Shown: positions 25,339-33,448 of the stretch, in pieces
Numbering within the stretch: position 1 is the stretch's first letter
How the letters are laid out: every line of letters starts with the position of its first letter
NCBI RefSeq assembly: GCF_022647665.1
Contig: NZ_CP071872.1
Location: 4,898,001-4,962,000 of the forward strand
Source: Streptomyces formicae
GTDB lineage: Bacteria; Actinomycetota; Actinomycetes; Streptomycetales; Streptomycetaceae
Length of the DNA stretch: 64,000 bases
Direction of reading: 5' to 3'
The notes under the pieces: model-generated
Seen by the model: only the letters and a program-made list of their open reading frames with translations
Databases searched by the model: none
What the model was told of the DNA's origin: nothing
Made by a program: the position numbers and the translations under genes

Positions 25339-26304
25339 ATGAATGAGTCCGATGTTCTCAGTGGTCGTAGGCGATGAGTGATCGTTTGATGGGGGCGTGG
25401 GTGGTCCAGTTGTGCCAGATGCCGGCTGCGAGGGCGAGGAGTCGTTGTCCGGTGCGGGCGTAGACGCCAGCCGGTGTTCTGCCACCGTGTTGTTCGAGGC
25501 TGAGCTGGCCTTTGAGGGTGTCGATGACCGCTTCGATCCATTGGCGGGCCCGTGCGATCTTGCCGTGCCGGGCCGGCTCGTCCTTGCGGTCGGGCCGGAC
25601 CAGGTGGGCACCCCATCGCTCGGTCAGCAGGGCTTCGAACTCCCGCCCGGCGAAGCCCTTGTCCGCGAGGATCACCTGTCCTTGGCGGACGAGGTGGTGG
25701 TCGCGTTGCAGCAGCGCGGCCATCACCTCGCGCTCGCCGATCTTGGGGTTGGCCAGGCACCAGGTGACGGGCATGCCTTCGGCGGTGGTGACCAGGTAGA
25801 GGCGCAAGCCCCAGAAGAATCGGGAGTGGGATCGGCAGAAGCCGTACCCGGCGTGCCCGGCCAGGTCGGAACGTTTGACGGTCTCGCGGGAGGCCGCGCA
25901 GGGCAGCGGGGTGGAGTCGATCAGCCGCAGGTCGTCCTGCCAGGTCGGCACCTGCCGGGCCAGGGCCTCGATCACATGGCTGATCAGTGGCCCGGCAGCG
26001 TTGAGGCGCTTGTTGTAGGCCGATTGCTGGGGCAGGTAGCGAAACAGGTGCCCGAGGCGGGTGTGGGCGAAGCGGATCCAGTGCCGGGCCGACGGGAAGC
26101 CGAGCAGGACCTGGGCCACGGCCAGGCACAGCAGTTCGGCGTCCGTCAGTTTCGGGGGTCGCCCGATCCGGCGACAAGGCGCCACATGGTCGTCGATGAA
26201 CACGTACAGTGCCGCCAGAAGGGCGTCCAGGCCAGGAGTCACACCCAAGCCAACGGGCGCCCTTCGCCATGGTTGCGACCAGCAGAGATATCGGACTCAT
26301 TCAT
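25339..26304 (-). mobile_element. IS982-family insertion sequence, about 966 bp
   Basis: The ends are inverted repeats beginning ATGAATGAGTCCGAT at 25339 and mirrored at 26290-26304. CTAG flanks both sides (25335-25338, 26305-26308) and may be the target duplication or the outermost part of the repeat. One transposase fills the element on the minus strand. On the right it abuts a small inverted-repeat element, so it landed exactly between mug and that element. Confidence 0.88.
25358..26248 (-). CDS. IS982-family transposase
   Basis: 296 residues, full family length. DDE triad: LIDSTPLPCAASRETVKRS (first Asp), GQVILADKGFAGREFEALL (second Asp) and RQWIEAVIDTLKGQLSLEQH (Glu). The N-terminal helical part is RPPKLTDAELLCLAVAQVLLG. 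No frameshift or stop interrupts it, so the element may be active. Confidence 0.92.
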   Translation of the reverse strand: MGVTPGLDALLAALYVFIDDHVAPCRRIGRPPKLTDAELLCLAVAQVLLGFPSARHWIRFAHTRLGHLFRYLPQQSAYNKRLNAAGPLISHVIEALARQVPTWQDDLRLIDSTPLPCAASRETVKRSDLAGHAGYGFCRSHSRFFWGLRLYLVTTAEGMPVTWCLANPKIGEREVMAALLQRDHHLVRQGQVILADKGFAGREFEALLTERWGAHLVRPDRKDEPARHGKIARARQWIEAVIDTLKGQLSLEQHGGRTPAGVYARTGQRLLALAAGIWHNWTTHAPIKRSLIAYDH

Positions 26305-26307
26305 CTA

Positions 26308-26360
26308 GGGGTGTCCGGTGGATCACGCCGCGAGCCCAGCATGATCCACCGGACAGCCCC
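26308..26360. repeat. Minimal inverted-repeat element (about 53 bp)
   Basis: GGGTGTCCGGTGGATCA at the left and TGATCCACCGGACAGCCCC at the right are near-perfect inverted repeats separated by about 15 bp (GCCGCGAGCCCAGC). The same right-hand motif, GCGAGCCCAGCA, precedes the right end of the 250-bp element at 50118-50367. This copy looks like an internal-deletion derivative retaining only the termini. Confidence 0.7.
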
Positions 26361-26365
26361 TGGGG

Positions 26366-26634
26366 AGGGTCTTCGAAGTGGCGTCGTCCGCCTGAAGGGC
26401 GGGCCGGGCGGCGTCTGGTGCGTGCGATCGCAAGGCGGAGGAGGAAGTCCATGCGGTGGGGGCACCTCCCGTGCCCGAAGGGCTACGGGGGACATCGGCG
26501 ACCGACGACAACGCAGCGTGGGGGCACCTCCCGTGCCCGAAGGGCTACGGGGGTGGGGGCACCTCCCAGGCGCGAGCCCTGGGGGAGCGTGCCAGACGCC
26601 GCCCGGCAGACGGGACTTTGAAGACACGACCTAG
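26366..26634. repeat. MITE-like non-coding element
   Basis: The outer parts are imperfect inverted repeats: GTCTTCGAAGT and GCCGGGCGGCGTCTGG on the left pair with complements of GTCTTCAAAGT and GCCGGGCGGCGTCTGG on the right. The core (26431-26587) carries three copies of a GGGGGCACCTCCC hairpin-forming unit, two of them followed by GTGCCCGAAGGGCTACGGGG. The core is about 100 bp similar to the element at 50118-50367. It contains no coding capacity. Its right edge supplies the CTAG in which the neighbouring gene stops. Confidence 0.65.
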
Positions 26635-27068
26635 GGAGGGTCCGCGTCCGTGACGGCGGCCACCAGCTGGAACGGCAGCTCGGAGCCCCACTGCGAGACA
26701 CCGAGTGCGATCCAGCGGCCGTCGGCACGCCAGAGATGCACATCCGGCACCGAGTTGCTCAGCGTGCCCCAGGGCTCGGGTATCTCCTCGCCACCGTCGA
26801 CCGCCCTGGCCAGCAGCGAGGCCAGGCTGAACACCTGGGCCTCACCCCAGCGCTCGCTCAGCAGCAGGGCCAGGGCCTCGCGCTCCGCCTCGCACTGCTC
26901 CTCGACGGCCTCCCCCATCGAACGGTCCTCCCAGAACCCGTCGCTCATGGTGAGCTCGGCCAGGTGGAAGCCGGGGCCGCAGGCGCCCACGTCCGATCTG
27001 CCGGGCTCCGCGGGAAAGGGACGGGAGCGCAGCAGGTCGATGGTGGCCACATGCCGTGCGAGGGTCAT
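26631..27068 (-). CDS. Hypothetical protein ending at a mobile element
   Basis: 145 residues from MTLARHVATIDLLR. The product is acidic and soluble: HLAELTMSDGFWEDRSMGEAVEEQCEAEREALALLLSERWGEAQ, shown by its core SMGEAVEEQCEAERE, then VHLWRADGRWIALGVSQWG. I recognise it only as an actinobacterial conserved hypothetical. The stop TAG (26633-26631) lies at the boundary of the non-coding element, so the natural C-terminus may have been altered by insertion. It diverges from the ROK gene. Confidence 0.65.
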   Translation of the reverse strand: MTLARHVATIDLLRSRPFPAEPGRSDVGACGPGFHLAELTMSDGFWEDRSMGEAVEEQCEAEREALALLLSERWGEAQVFSLASLLARAVDGGEEIPEPWGTLSNSVPDVHLWRADGRWIALGVSQWGSELPFQLVAAVTDADPP

Positions 27069-27250
27069 GGCTTCAGTAAACCTTCCTCCACTGACATTTG
27101 GCGGTCTGTCAGATGGACGGGCGGAAGCCGGCCGGCCCGCCCGGCGCGCGGGCCGGCACCGCGTGTCGAACGGCTGTGGACAGCGCTCGCCGGGCCCCGC
27201 CGCCATTGAGTAGGATCCGCAGACACGCGCACAAGCTGGAAGGACACACG

Positions 27251-28411
27251 GTGGGCCGGCTGACCGGCGGGGACCCGTCACTGCTGCGGCGGATCAATTC
27301 CGCGGTGGTACTCCACGCGCTGCGGGGCGGCGCTGACTGCCCCACGCTCACCGATCTGACGCGGGTCACCGGGCTGTCCCGGCCGACCGTCGAGGGCGTG
27401 GTCGAGGGGCTGATCGAGTCCGGGCTCGTGACCGAGGCCGCGCCCGACGAGGGCGAGGCCCGTCGGCAGGGGCGGCCGGCGCGGCGGTTCCGCTTCCGGG
27501 CCGAGGCCGGGCATCTGCTGGGCGTGGAGATCGGGCCGCACCGGGTGGCGGCGCTGCTGTCCGGGCTCGACGGTCGCGTCACGGGCGCCGGGTCGCGGGA
27601 GGTGGCGGAGGCAGCCTCCGTCGAGGAGCGGCTGGAGCGGGTCCGTGCCGTCGTGGCCGATGTGCTGCGCAGGTCTGGGGTGCCCCGCAGCTCGCTGCGG
27701 GCCGTCGGGGTCGGTACGCCCGGGATCGTGGAGGCGGACGGGACCGTACGGCTCTGCACGGCGCTGCCCGGCTGGACGGGGCTCGCGCTCGGCGAGCGGC
27801 TTCGGCGTTCGTTCCGCTGTCCGGTGCTCGTCGAGAACGACGCCAACGCGGCCGCGGTCGCGGAGCACTGGAAGGGTGCCGCGACGGACTCGGACGACAT
27901 CGTCTTCGTCCTCGCGGGGCTGAGCCCCGGTGCGGGCTCGCTGATCGGCGGCCGGCTGCACCGGGGGTACGGGGGCGCGGCCGGGGAGATCGGCGCGCTG
28001 CACCTGCTGGGCCGTGAGGTGACGCCGGAGACGCTGCTGTCGACGACCGGTGAGCCGCTGCACCCTCTGGACGAGCAGGCGGTGGCTGAGGTGTTCACGC
28101 ACGCCCGGCAGGGCGACGAGGGGGCGCGGGCGGCGGTCGACCGGTTCATCCAGCGGCTCGTGCACGACGTGGCGGCGCTGGTGCTGGCGCTCGATCCCGA
28201 GCTGGTGGTCATCGGCGGTTGGGCGGCCGGCCTGGACGGCGTGCTCGACCCCCTGCGCGGCGAGCTGTCCCGCTACTGCCTGCGCCCGCCCCGGGTGACG
28301 CTGTCCCTGCTCGGCGAGGCGGCGGTGGCGACGGGCGCGCTGCGGCTGGCTCTGGACCACGTGGAGGAGCAGCTCTTCGCCGTCGAAGGATCGGTGACGG
28401 CCCGCCGCTGA
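27251..28411 (+). CDS. ROK family transcriptional regulator
   Basis: 386 residues from GTG 27251, preceded by GGAAGGA at 27237-27243. The N-terminal winged helix (RRINSAVVLHALRGG, LTRVTGLSRPTVEGVVEGLIESGLV) is joined to a sugar-kinase-like ROK domain (GVGTPGIVEADGTVRL, VENDANAAAVAEHWKG, GGYGGAAGEIGALHLL-like segment). The ROK zinc motif is not obvious: the usual CxCGxxGC is replaced by LHLLGREVTPETLL, so this is a variant lacking the zinc-binding Cys residues. Probably a repressor of a sugar-use operon elsewhere. Confidence 0.88.
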   Translation: MGRLTGGDPSLLRRINSAVVLHALRGGADCPTLTDLTRVTGLSRPTVEGVVEGLIESGLVTEAAPDEGEARRQGRPARRFRFRAEAGHLLGVEIGPHRVAALLSGLDGRVTGAGSREVAEAASVEERLERVRAVVADVLRRSGVPRSSLRAVGVGTPGIVEADGTVRLCTALPGWTGLALGERLRRSFRCPVLVENDANAAAVAEHWKGAATDSDDIVFVLAGLSPGAGSLIGGRLHRGYGGAAGEIGALHLLGREVTPETLLSTTGEPLHPLDEQAVAEVFTHARQGDEGARAAVDRFIQRLVHDVAALVLALDPELVVIGGWAAGLDGVLDPLRGELSRYCLRPPRVTLSLLGEAAVATGALRLALDHVEEQLFAVEGSVTARR

Positions 28412-28478
28412 GCACGGCCGACACGGCGGGCGGGCACGGAGGGGGCCTGGCCCGCCTCCCTGCCGCCGCTGTCAGGCC

Positions 28479-28521
28479 ACCGCTGTCAGGCCGCCGCTGT
28501 CGGGCCGCCCTGCCCCCCGCT
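28479..28521. repeat. 14-bp tandem repeat between convergent genes
   Basis: CCGCTGTCAGGCCA, CCGCTGTCAGGCCG and CCGCTGTCGGGCCG are three adjacent near-copies between the ROK and GntR gene ends. Confidence 0.6.
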
Positions 28522-28522
28522 G

Positions 28523-29287
28523 TCAGGAAGCGCGGCGCTGCGCGGTGTCGTGGCGGATTTCCAGGTCGCCCGAGGCGCCGAAGGTGAGACGGCAGGTGTC
28601 CGCACGGTAGGTCGCGACCGAGACGACCGCCGTGCGGCCCTCGGTGAGGTAGCGCGTGGTGACGACGAGGACGGGGGCGCCGGGGAGGCGGTCCAGTTCC
28701 TTGGCGTCGTCGGCGCGGGCGGAGCCGAGTTCGACGGCCCGGTCGAGGCCGGCCGGAGCGAGGCGCTGGAGTTCGCGCAGGACGGCGCGGGCACGGGCGG
28801 CGCCCGCGGGGGCGTCGATGGCGGAGAGTTCGGGCACGGAGGAGGAGGGGACGTAGAGCAGTTCGGCGGCGACCGGCTGGCCGTGCGTGACCAGCATCCG
28901 GCGCAGAGTGTGGACGTCCTCGTCGGTGTCCGTGTCGAGTGCGCGGGCGACGGCGGCGGGCGGCAGGGCGGTCGTGCAGCCGACCGGCTGCCAGGCGTCT
29001 GTCGGGGAGCCCGGCCAGTCCTGCAGGGAGGCGGAGACGTCGACACCCATGCGCGGCGGCGCGACGGTGGTGCCGACGCCGCGGCGGCGCTGCAGCCGGC
29101 CTTCCAGCTCCAGTTGCTCAAGAGCCTGCCGGAGCGTGGCCCGGGCGACGCCGAAGCGGGCGGCGAGCTCGCGCTCGTTGGGCAGGATCTCGCCGACCGC
29201 GAAGTCGGAGTCGAGCGCCTCGCCGATCACCGTTTTGAGGTGCCAGTACTTCGGCTCCGGCACCGTGTCCAGCTGCGTGGTCCCCAC
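28523..29287 (-). CDS. GntR/HutC-family transcriptional regulator
   Basis: 254 residues. The N-terminal winged helix (HLKTVIGEALDSDFAVGEILPNERELAARFGVARATLRQALEQLELEGRLQRRRGVGT, core PNERELAARFGVARATLRQA) is followed by a UTRA ligand-binding domain (DEDVHTLRRMLVTHGQPVAAELLYVP, VLVVTTRYLTEGRTAVVSVATYRAD). The family usually senses phosphorylated sugars or related effectors. The palindrome at 29386-29399, about 100 bp upstream, has the GGTC-N2-GACC form bound by HutC-type regulators and suggests autoregulation. Confidence 0.9.
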   Translation of the reverse strand: MGTTQLDTVPEPKYWHLKTVIGEALDSDFAVGEILPNERELAARFGVARATLRQALEQLELEGRLQRRRGVGTTVAPPRMGVDVSASLQDWPGSPTDAWQPVGCTTALPPAAVARALDTDTDEDVHTLRRMLVTHGQPVAAELLYVPSSSVPELSAIDAPAGAARARAVLRELQRLAPAGLDRAVELGSARADDAKELDRLPGAPVLVVTTRYLTEGRTAVVSVATYRADTCRLTFGASGDLEIRHDTAQRRAS

Positions 29288-29385
29288 CCTGTCCTCCGCA
29301 ATCGCCGTGTCCGCGGCGGCTTTCCGCGCCCTTGTTTATTAAAGGTTCCTGCACTAACTCTGCGACCATAGGACGGCCCACAGAC

Positions 29386-29399
29386 TTGGTCAAGACCAA
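29386..29399. promoter_or_regulatory. GntR/HutC-type operator
   Basis: TTGGTC-AA-GACCAA has perfect 6-bp arms around an AA centre. It resembles DasR-type sites (ACTGGTCTAGACCAGT class). The surrounding 29288-29551 contains no gene and holds the AT-rich promoter of the regulator (TTTATTAAAGG region). Confidence 0.65.
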
Positions 29400-29551
29400 T
29401 CCTCGGGGCAGAGGCCATGGAATCACCCTGTGCCATGGACTGTTCACAGAACGTTTGTACGGTGGCGAAAAACGGCGGCTCCGCTTCCGGCTCGCCCGCA
29501 GCGTCGCGGACCTCGGGCCATGGACAGCGCCGGAACGACAGCGGCGGCCTG

Positions 29552-30433
29552 CTACCCCGCGAGCCCGCCGAGCTTGTCCGGATTGCGCACCAGATAGATG
29601 CACTGGATCCGGCCGTCCCTGACCTCGACCTGGAAAACGGTGTCCGGCCGGCCGCCGGAGAGCACGAGCAGCCCCGGCGCTCCGTTGACCTCGGTGAGGC
29701 GGAACTCCCCGGCGGGCACCGGGCCCTTGGCGACGGCGAACAGGAAGCGCCCGACCTTGTCCGCGGTCTCGATGACGCGCCGCGGCGCCTTCGACTTGCC
29801 GCCGCTGTCGCTGACCAGCCGGACGTCCGGGGCGAGCAGTCCGAGCAGCTCGTCCAGGTCGCCGCCGGAGGCCGCGGCGAGGAACCGCTCCGTCAGCGCG
29901 CGGCGTTCGACCGGGTCGACATCGTACCGCGGCCTGCGTTCCTCGACGTGGCGGCGCGCCCGCCCGGCGAGCTGGCGCACCGCGGCCTCGCTGCGGTCGA
30001 GGGCCGTGGCGATGTCCCCGTACGGGAACCCGAACGCCTCGCGGAGCACGAACACCGCGCGCTCCAGCGGCGAGAGGGATTCGAGGACGACGAGGACGGC
30101 GAGGGACACGGACTCCGTCAGCACGGCGCGTTCGGCGGTGTCGGGCGCGGTGTCACCGAAGTCGGTGGCGATGGGCTCGGGCAGCCAGGGCCCGACGTAC
30201 GACTCGCGGCGCGACTGCGCCTGCCGCAGCCGGTCGATGGCGAGCCGCGTGGTGATCCGTACGAGATAGCCGCGCGGCTCCCGGACGTCGTCGCGCTCCT
30301 CGGCCGACCAGCGCAGCCACGCGTCCTGGACGACGTCCTCGGCGTCGGCGAACCGGCCGAGCATGCGGTACGCCACTCCCGTCAGCAGGGAGCGGTGTGC
30401 CTCGAAGACGTCGGTCACGGTGTCGGTCGCCAC
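29552..30433 (-). CDS. ECF41-type sigma factor (SigJ-like)
   Basis: 293 residues from GTG. Sigma region 2 (FEAHRSLLTGVAYRMLGRFADAEDVVQDAWLRW, core RMLGRFADAEDVVQDAW), the WLPEP linker, region 4 (LSPLERAVFVLREAFGFPYGDIATAL) and a C-terminal SnoaL-like extension with DSGGKSKAPRRV and the closing YLVRNPDKL block. In ECF41 factors this extension replaces a separate anti-sigma factor. The cognate target is usually an adjacent COE-type gene, but no carboxymuconolactone decarboxylase or epimerase is adjacent here. Confidence 0.93.
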   Translation of the reverse strand: MATDTVTDVFEAHRSLLTGVAYRMLGRFADAEDVVQDAWLRWSAEERDDVREPRGYLVRITTRLAIDRLRQAQSRRESYVGPWLPEPIATDFGDTAPDTAERAVLTESVSLAVLVVLESLSPLERAVFVLREAFGFPYGDIATALDRSEAAVRQLAGRARRHVEERRPRYDVDPVERRALTERFLAAASGGDLDELLGLLAPDVRLVSDSGGKSKAPRRVIETADKVGRFLFAVAKGPVPAGEFRLTEVNGAPGLLVLSGGRPDTVFQVEVRDGRIQCIYLVRNPDKLGGLAG

Positions 30434-30470
30434 GCTCCCATCCCAGCCGACGGCACCCGCGATGTCCAGC

Positions 30471-30560
30471 GAGTCGCTCGTGAGACGGATCCGCGCGCCG
30501 GAGCCGCTCGTGAGACGGATCCGCGCGCCGGAGCCGCTCGTGAGACGGATCCGCGCGCCT
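30471..30560. repeat. 30-bp tandem repeat, three units
   Basis: Three exact-length copies (30471-30500, 30501-30530, 30531-30560) of a unit that begins GAGCCGCTCGTGAGACGGAT. They differ at one or two bases. They fill the divergent gap between the sigma factor and the alpha/beta hydrolase. Confidence 0.92.
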
Positions 30561-30582
30561 GACGCCCTCTTGAACCGGCGGC

Positions 30583-30594
30583 TACCGAGCGGTA
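30583..30594. promoter_or_regulatory. TACCGNNCGGTA operator-like palindrome
   Basis: TACCGAGCGGTA, followed by ATTGTT. The joint sequence CGGTAATTGTT is repeated exactly on the minus strand in front of the PLP enzyme at 36224, so operator and promoter form a shared module. Confidence 0.6.
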
Positions 30595-30663
30595 ATTGTT
30601 GCTGACAGGACGTCTACGAAGTCACGGCCGCGGAACGGCCGGGGAACGATCAGGAGCGGCAGC

Positions 30664-31494
30664 ATGGTCTCGAAGGTCTCGTTCACGCTCGAAACCCCCG
30701 GCGGCGGCCGCGAGCTGTCCGTCGCGTACGAACGCCTCGGCGACGGGGAGCCCTTGCTGCTGCTCCACGGCATCGGGCACCACTGGCAGGCATGGGAACC
30801 GGTGCTGCCCGTCCTCGCGGCCGAGCGGGACGTCATCGCGGTCGATCTGCCCGGCTTCGGTGCCTCCCCGGCGCTGCCCGACGGCGTGTCGTACGACTTG
30901 TCGACCGTGGTCCCGGTGCTGGGGGCGTTCTGTGAGGCGCTCGGCATCGACCGGCCGCATGTCGCGGGCAATTCGCTCGGCGGGCTGCTCGCGCTTGAGC
31001 TGGGGCGCGAGAAGCTCGTACGGTCCGTCACGGCGATCTCCCCCGCCGGGTTCTGGACGGACGGTGAGCGCCGCTACGCGTTCGGGACGCTGCTCGCGAT
31101 GCGCCGCGGCGCCCGGATCCTGCCGCTGCCGGTGATCGACCGGCTGTCCCGTACGGCCGCCGGGCGTGCGGCACTCACCAGCACCATCTACGCCCGCCCC
31201 GGGCGCCGTTCGCCCGAGGCGGTCGTCGCCGAGACGCTCGCGCTCCGCGAGGCCGCCGGTTTCCGCCGGACGCTCGACGCGGGGCGCCGGGTGCTGTTCA
31301 CCGACGACGTGCCCGGACTGCCCGTCACCGTGGCCTGGGGCACCCGCGACCGGCTGCTTCTGCGCCGCCAGGGTGTCCGTGCCAAGCAGGCGATCCCCGG
31401 GGCCCGGCTGGTGCGGCTGCCCGGCTGCGGGCATGTGCCGATGAACGACGATCCGGCGCTGGTCGCGCGCGTGATCCTCGACGGCAGCCGCTGA
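30664..31494 (+). CDS. Alpha/beta-fold hydrolase
   Basis: 276 residues. Oxyanion-hole region LLLLHGIGHHWQAWEPV, nucleophile elbow VAGNSLGGLLAL (Ser near residue 101), acid in TVAWGTRDRLLLRRQ, and catalytic His in LPGCGHVPMNDDP. The lid region is helical. There is no signal peptide. Substrate not predictable. AGGAGCGG gives the ribosome site. Transcription is probably governed by the palindrome at 30583-30594. Confidence 0.9.
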   Translation: MVSKVSFTLETPGGGRELSVAYERLGDGEPLLLLHGIGHHWQAWEPVLPVLAAERDVIAVDLPGFGASPALPDGVSYDLSTVVPVLGAFCEALGIDRPHVAGNSLGGLLALELGREKLVRSVTAISPAGFWTDGERRYAFGTLLAMRRGARILPLPVIDRLSRTAAGRAALTSTIYARPGRRSPEAVVAETLALREAAGFRRTLDAGRRVLFTDDVPGLPVTVAWGTRDRLLLRRQGVRAKQAIPGARLVRLPGCGHVPMNDDPALVARVILDGSR

Positions 31495-31552
31495 ACCGGG
31501 GCACGTCGACCGCCGGGGGCTCCCGCGGGAACGGCAGGCCCGACGCCTGGTT

Positions 31553-31574
31553 GTTCACGTGGGGTTCGCGCACC
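31553..31574 (+). promoter_or_regulatory. PHO box-like direct repeats upstream of phoD
   Basis: GTTCACGTGGG followed directly by GTTCGCGCACC: two 11-bp direct-repeat units of the kind bound by Streptomyces PhoP (consensus near GTTCACCCGGG). They lie 67 bp before the phoD start, with TAGGCA at 31590 as a possible -10. Confidence 0.68.
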
Positions 31575-31640
31575 GGCCCTCACGGCGCACTAGGCATGGG
31601 CACGGCAGTCCTCCCCATCCCCTCTCTGGAGGTCCGTGCG

Positions 31641-33191
31641 ATGCCGTACAACCGCCGTGCCGTACTGCGCAGTTCGCTCGCCGCCTCGGCGGCGCTCACG
31701 CTCGGGGCCGCCACCCCCGCCCAGGTGCTGCGCGGCAGGCCGAGCGCCGGCTGGGGCGTACAGACCGGCGATGCCACCTCCTCGTCGGCGACGGTGTGGG
31801 TACGGTCGGACCGGCCGGCCCGGATGCTCGTGGAGACCTCGGCGACCGAGTCGTTCCGCCGTACGCGCAGCTGGCGCGGCCCCCTGCTGGGCCCCGGCAC
31901 GGACTTCACCGGCACGGCGGCGCTGCGCGGACTGCCGGCGGGCGAGCAGATCCACTACCGGGTGACGCTCACCGACCCCGACGACCCGCGCCGCCGCGGC
32001 GAGCCCGTGCTCGGCACGTTCCGCACAGCACCCGCACGCCGCCGCTCCGGTGTGCGCTTCCTGTGGTCGGGCGACATCGCCGGGCAGGGCTGGGGCATCA
32101 ACCCGGACATCGGCGGCTTCCGCGCGTACGAGGAGATGCGGCGGCTCGACCCGGACTTCTTCCTGTGCAGCGGGGACACGGTGTACGCGGACGGGCCGCT
32201 CGTCCCCAGCGTGACGCTGCCGGACGGGCGGGTGTGGCGCAACATCACCACCGAGGAGAAGTCCAAGGTCGCGGAGACGCTCGACGAGTACCGCGGGAAC
32301 TTCCGCTACAACCTGCTCGACGCGAACGTCCGCCGGTTCAACGCACAGGTGCCGACGGTGGTGCAGTGGGACGACCACGAGGTGCGCAACAACTGGTACC
32401 CGGGCCAGATCCTCGACGACGCGCGCTACACGGAGAAGGACGTGGACGTGCTGGCGGGGCGCGCGCTGCGGGCGTTCGGCGAGTACTTCCCCGTCTCCAC
32501 GCTCCGGACGGGCGGCAGCGAGGGGCGGATGCACCGGGTCGTGCGGTACGGGCCGCTACTCGACGTCTTCGTCCTCGAGATGCGCTCGTACCGCAACGCC
32601 AACTCCCCCGGGCGGCAGGCCGATGACACGACCGGCATCCTGGGCGCGGAGCAACTGGCCTGGCTCAAGCGCGAGCTGGCCCGCTCGCGCGCGGTGTGGA
32701 AGGTGCTCGCGGCCGACATGCCGCTCGGGCTGGTCGTCCCGGACGGTGCGGCGAACTTCGAGGCGGTCGCGCAGGGTGATCCGGGCGCACCTCTCGGGCG
32801 CGAGCTGCAGATCGCCGAGCTGCTTCGGTTCATCAAGCACCGGCGGATCACCGGCACGGTGTGGCTGACCGCGGACGTCCACTACACGTCGGCGCAGCAC
32901 TACGCGCCGGAGCGGGCCGCGTTCACGGACTTCGCCCCGTTCTGGGAGTTCGTCTCCGGGCCGCTGGCGGCGGGAGGCTTCCCGGCGAACGCGCTCGACG
33001 CGACGTTCGGACCGGAGCGGGTCTTCGTACGGGCGCCGGAGCGGGCCAACGTGTCGCCGTTGGAGTCGCCGCAGTACTTCGGCGAGGTCGACATCGACGG
33101 CGGCAGCGGGGAGTTGACGGTGCGGCTGAGGGCGGAGGGCGGAACGGTACTGTTCAGCAAGGTGCTGCAGCCGGGGCGGGTCGGCCAGTAG
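31641..33191 (+). CDS. phoD: Secreted alkaline phosphatase/phosphodiesterase PhoD
   Basis: 516 residues. An N-terminal Tat signal (NRRAVLRSSLAASAALTL) is followed by a PhoD N-terminal fibronectin-like domain (VQTGDATSSSATVWVRSD) and a metallophosphatase domain with FLWSGDIAG, FFLCSGDTVYADGP, VVQWDDHEVRNNW and the late VWLTADVHYTSAQHY, which hold the Ca/Fe ligands. Exported folded, it releases phosphate from nucleic acid and teichoic acid phosphodiesters. The start follows TGGAGG at 31627-31632. Control by phosphate limitation is supported by the PHO box-like repeats at 31553. Confidence 0.94.
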   Translation: MPYNRRAVLRSSLAASAALTLGAATPAQVLRGRPSAGWGVQTGDATSSSATVWVRSDRPARMLVETSATESFRRTRSWRGPLLGPGTDFTGTAALRGLPAGEQIHYRVTLTDPDDPRRRGEPVLGTFRTAPARRRSGVRFLWSGDIAGQGWGINPDIGGFRAYEEMRRLDPDFFLCSGDTVYADGPLVPSVTLPDGRVWRNITTEEKSKVAETLDEYRGNFRYNLLDANVRRFNAQVPTVVQWDDHEVRNNWYPGQILDDARYTEKDVDVLAGRALRAFGEYFPVSTLRTGGSEGRMHRVVRYGPLLDVFVLEMRSYRNANSPGRQADDTTGILGAEQLAWLKRELARSRAVWKVLAADMPLGLVVPDGAANFEAVAQGDPGAPLGRELQIAELLRFIKHRRITGTVWLTADVHYTSAQHYAPERAAFTDFAPFWEFVSGPLAAGGFPANALDATFGPERVFVRAPERANVSPLESPQYFGEVDIDGGSGELTVRLRAEGGTVLFSKVLQPGRVGQ

Positions 33192-33206
33192 GGCCGCTCG
33201 CCCGGA

Positions 33207-33283
33207 CCTCGCCCGGGCCTCGCCCGGGCCTCGATCAGACCTCGATCAGACCTCGATCAGACCTCGATCAGACCTCGCCCGGA
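33207..33283. repeat. 11-bp tandem repeat downstream of phoD
   Basis: Seven 11-bp units: CCTCGCCCGGG twice, CCTCGATCAGA four times, then CCTCGCCCGGA. The period is one DNA helical turn. The rest of 33192-33448 holds the promoter region of the next gene and no other feature that I can see, apart from a CGTGATCACG palindrome near 33412. Confidence 0.88.
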
Positions 33284-33448
33284 CTTCGGCCCGACCTGTC
33301 TGCCGGCTCCTGACCGCAGTGCACCACGACTGCGATCAATTCAGGACAGAAATGGCAGAAACTGGTCCATAGCATGCAAGAGCCCTCCTTAACCCATCAG
33401 TCACAAAGCGTTCGTGATCACGCAACACCACTCGGTCACAGTGATTGC

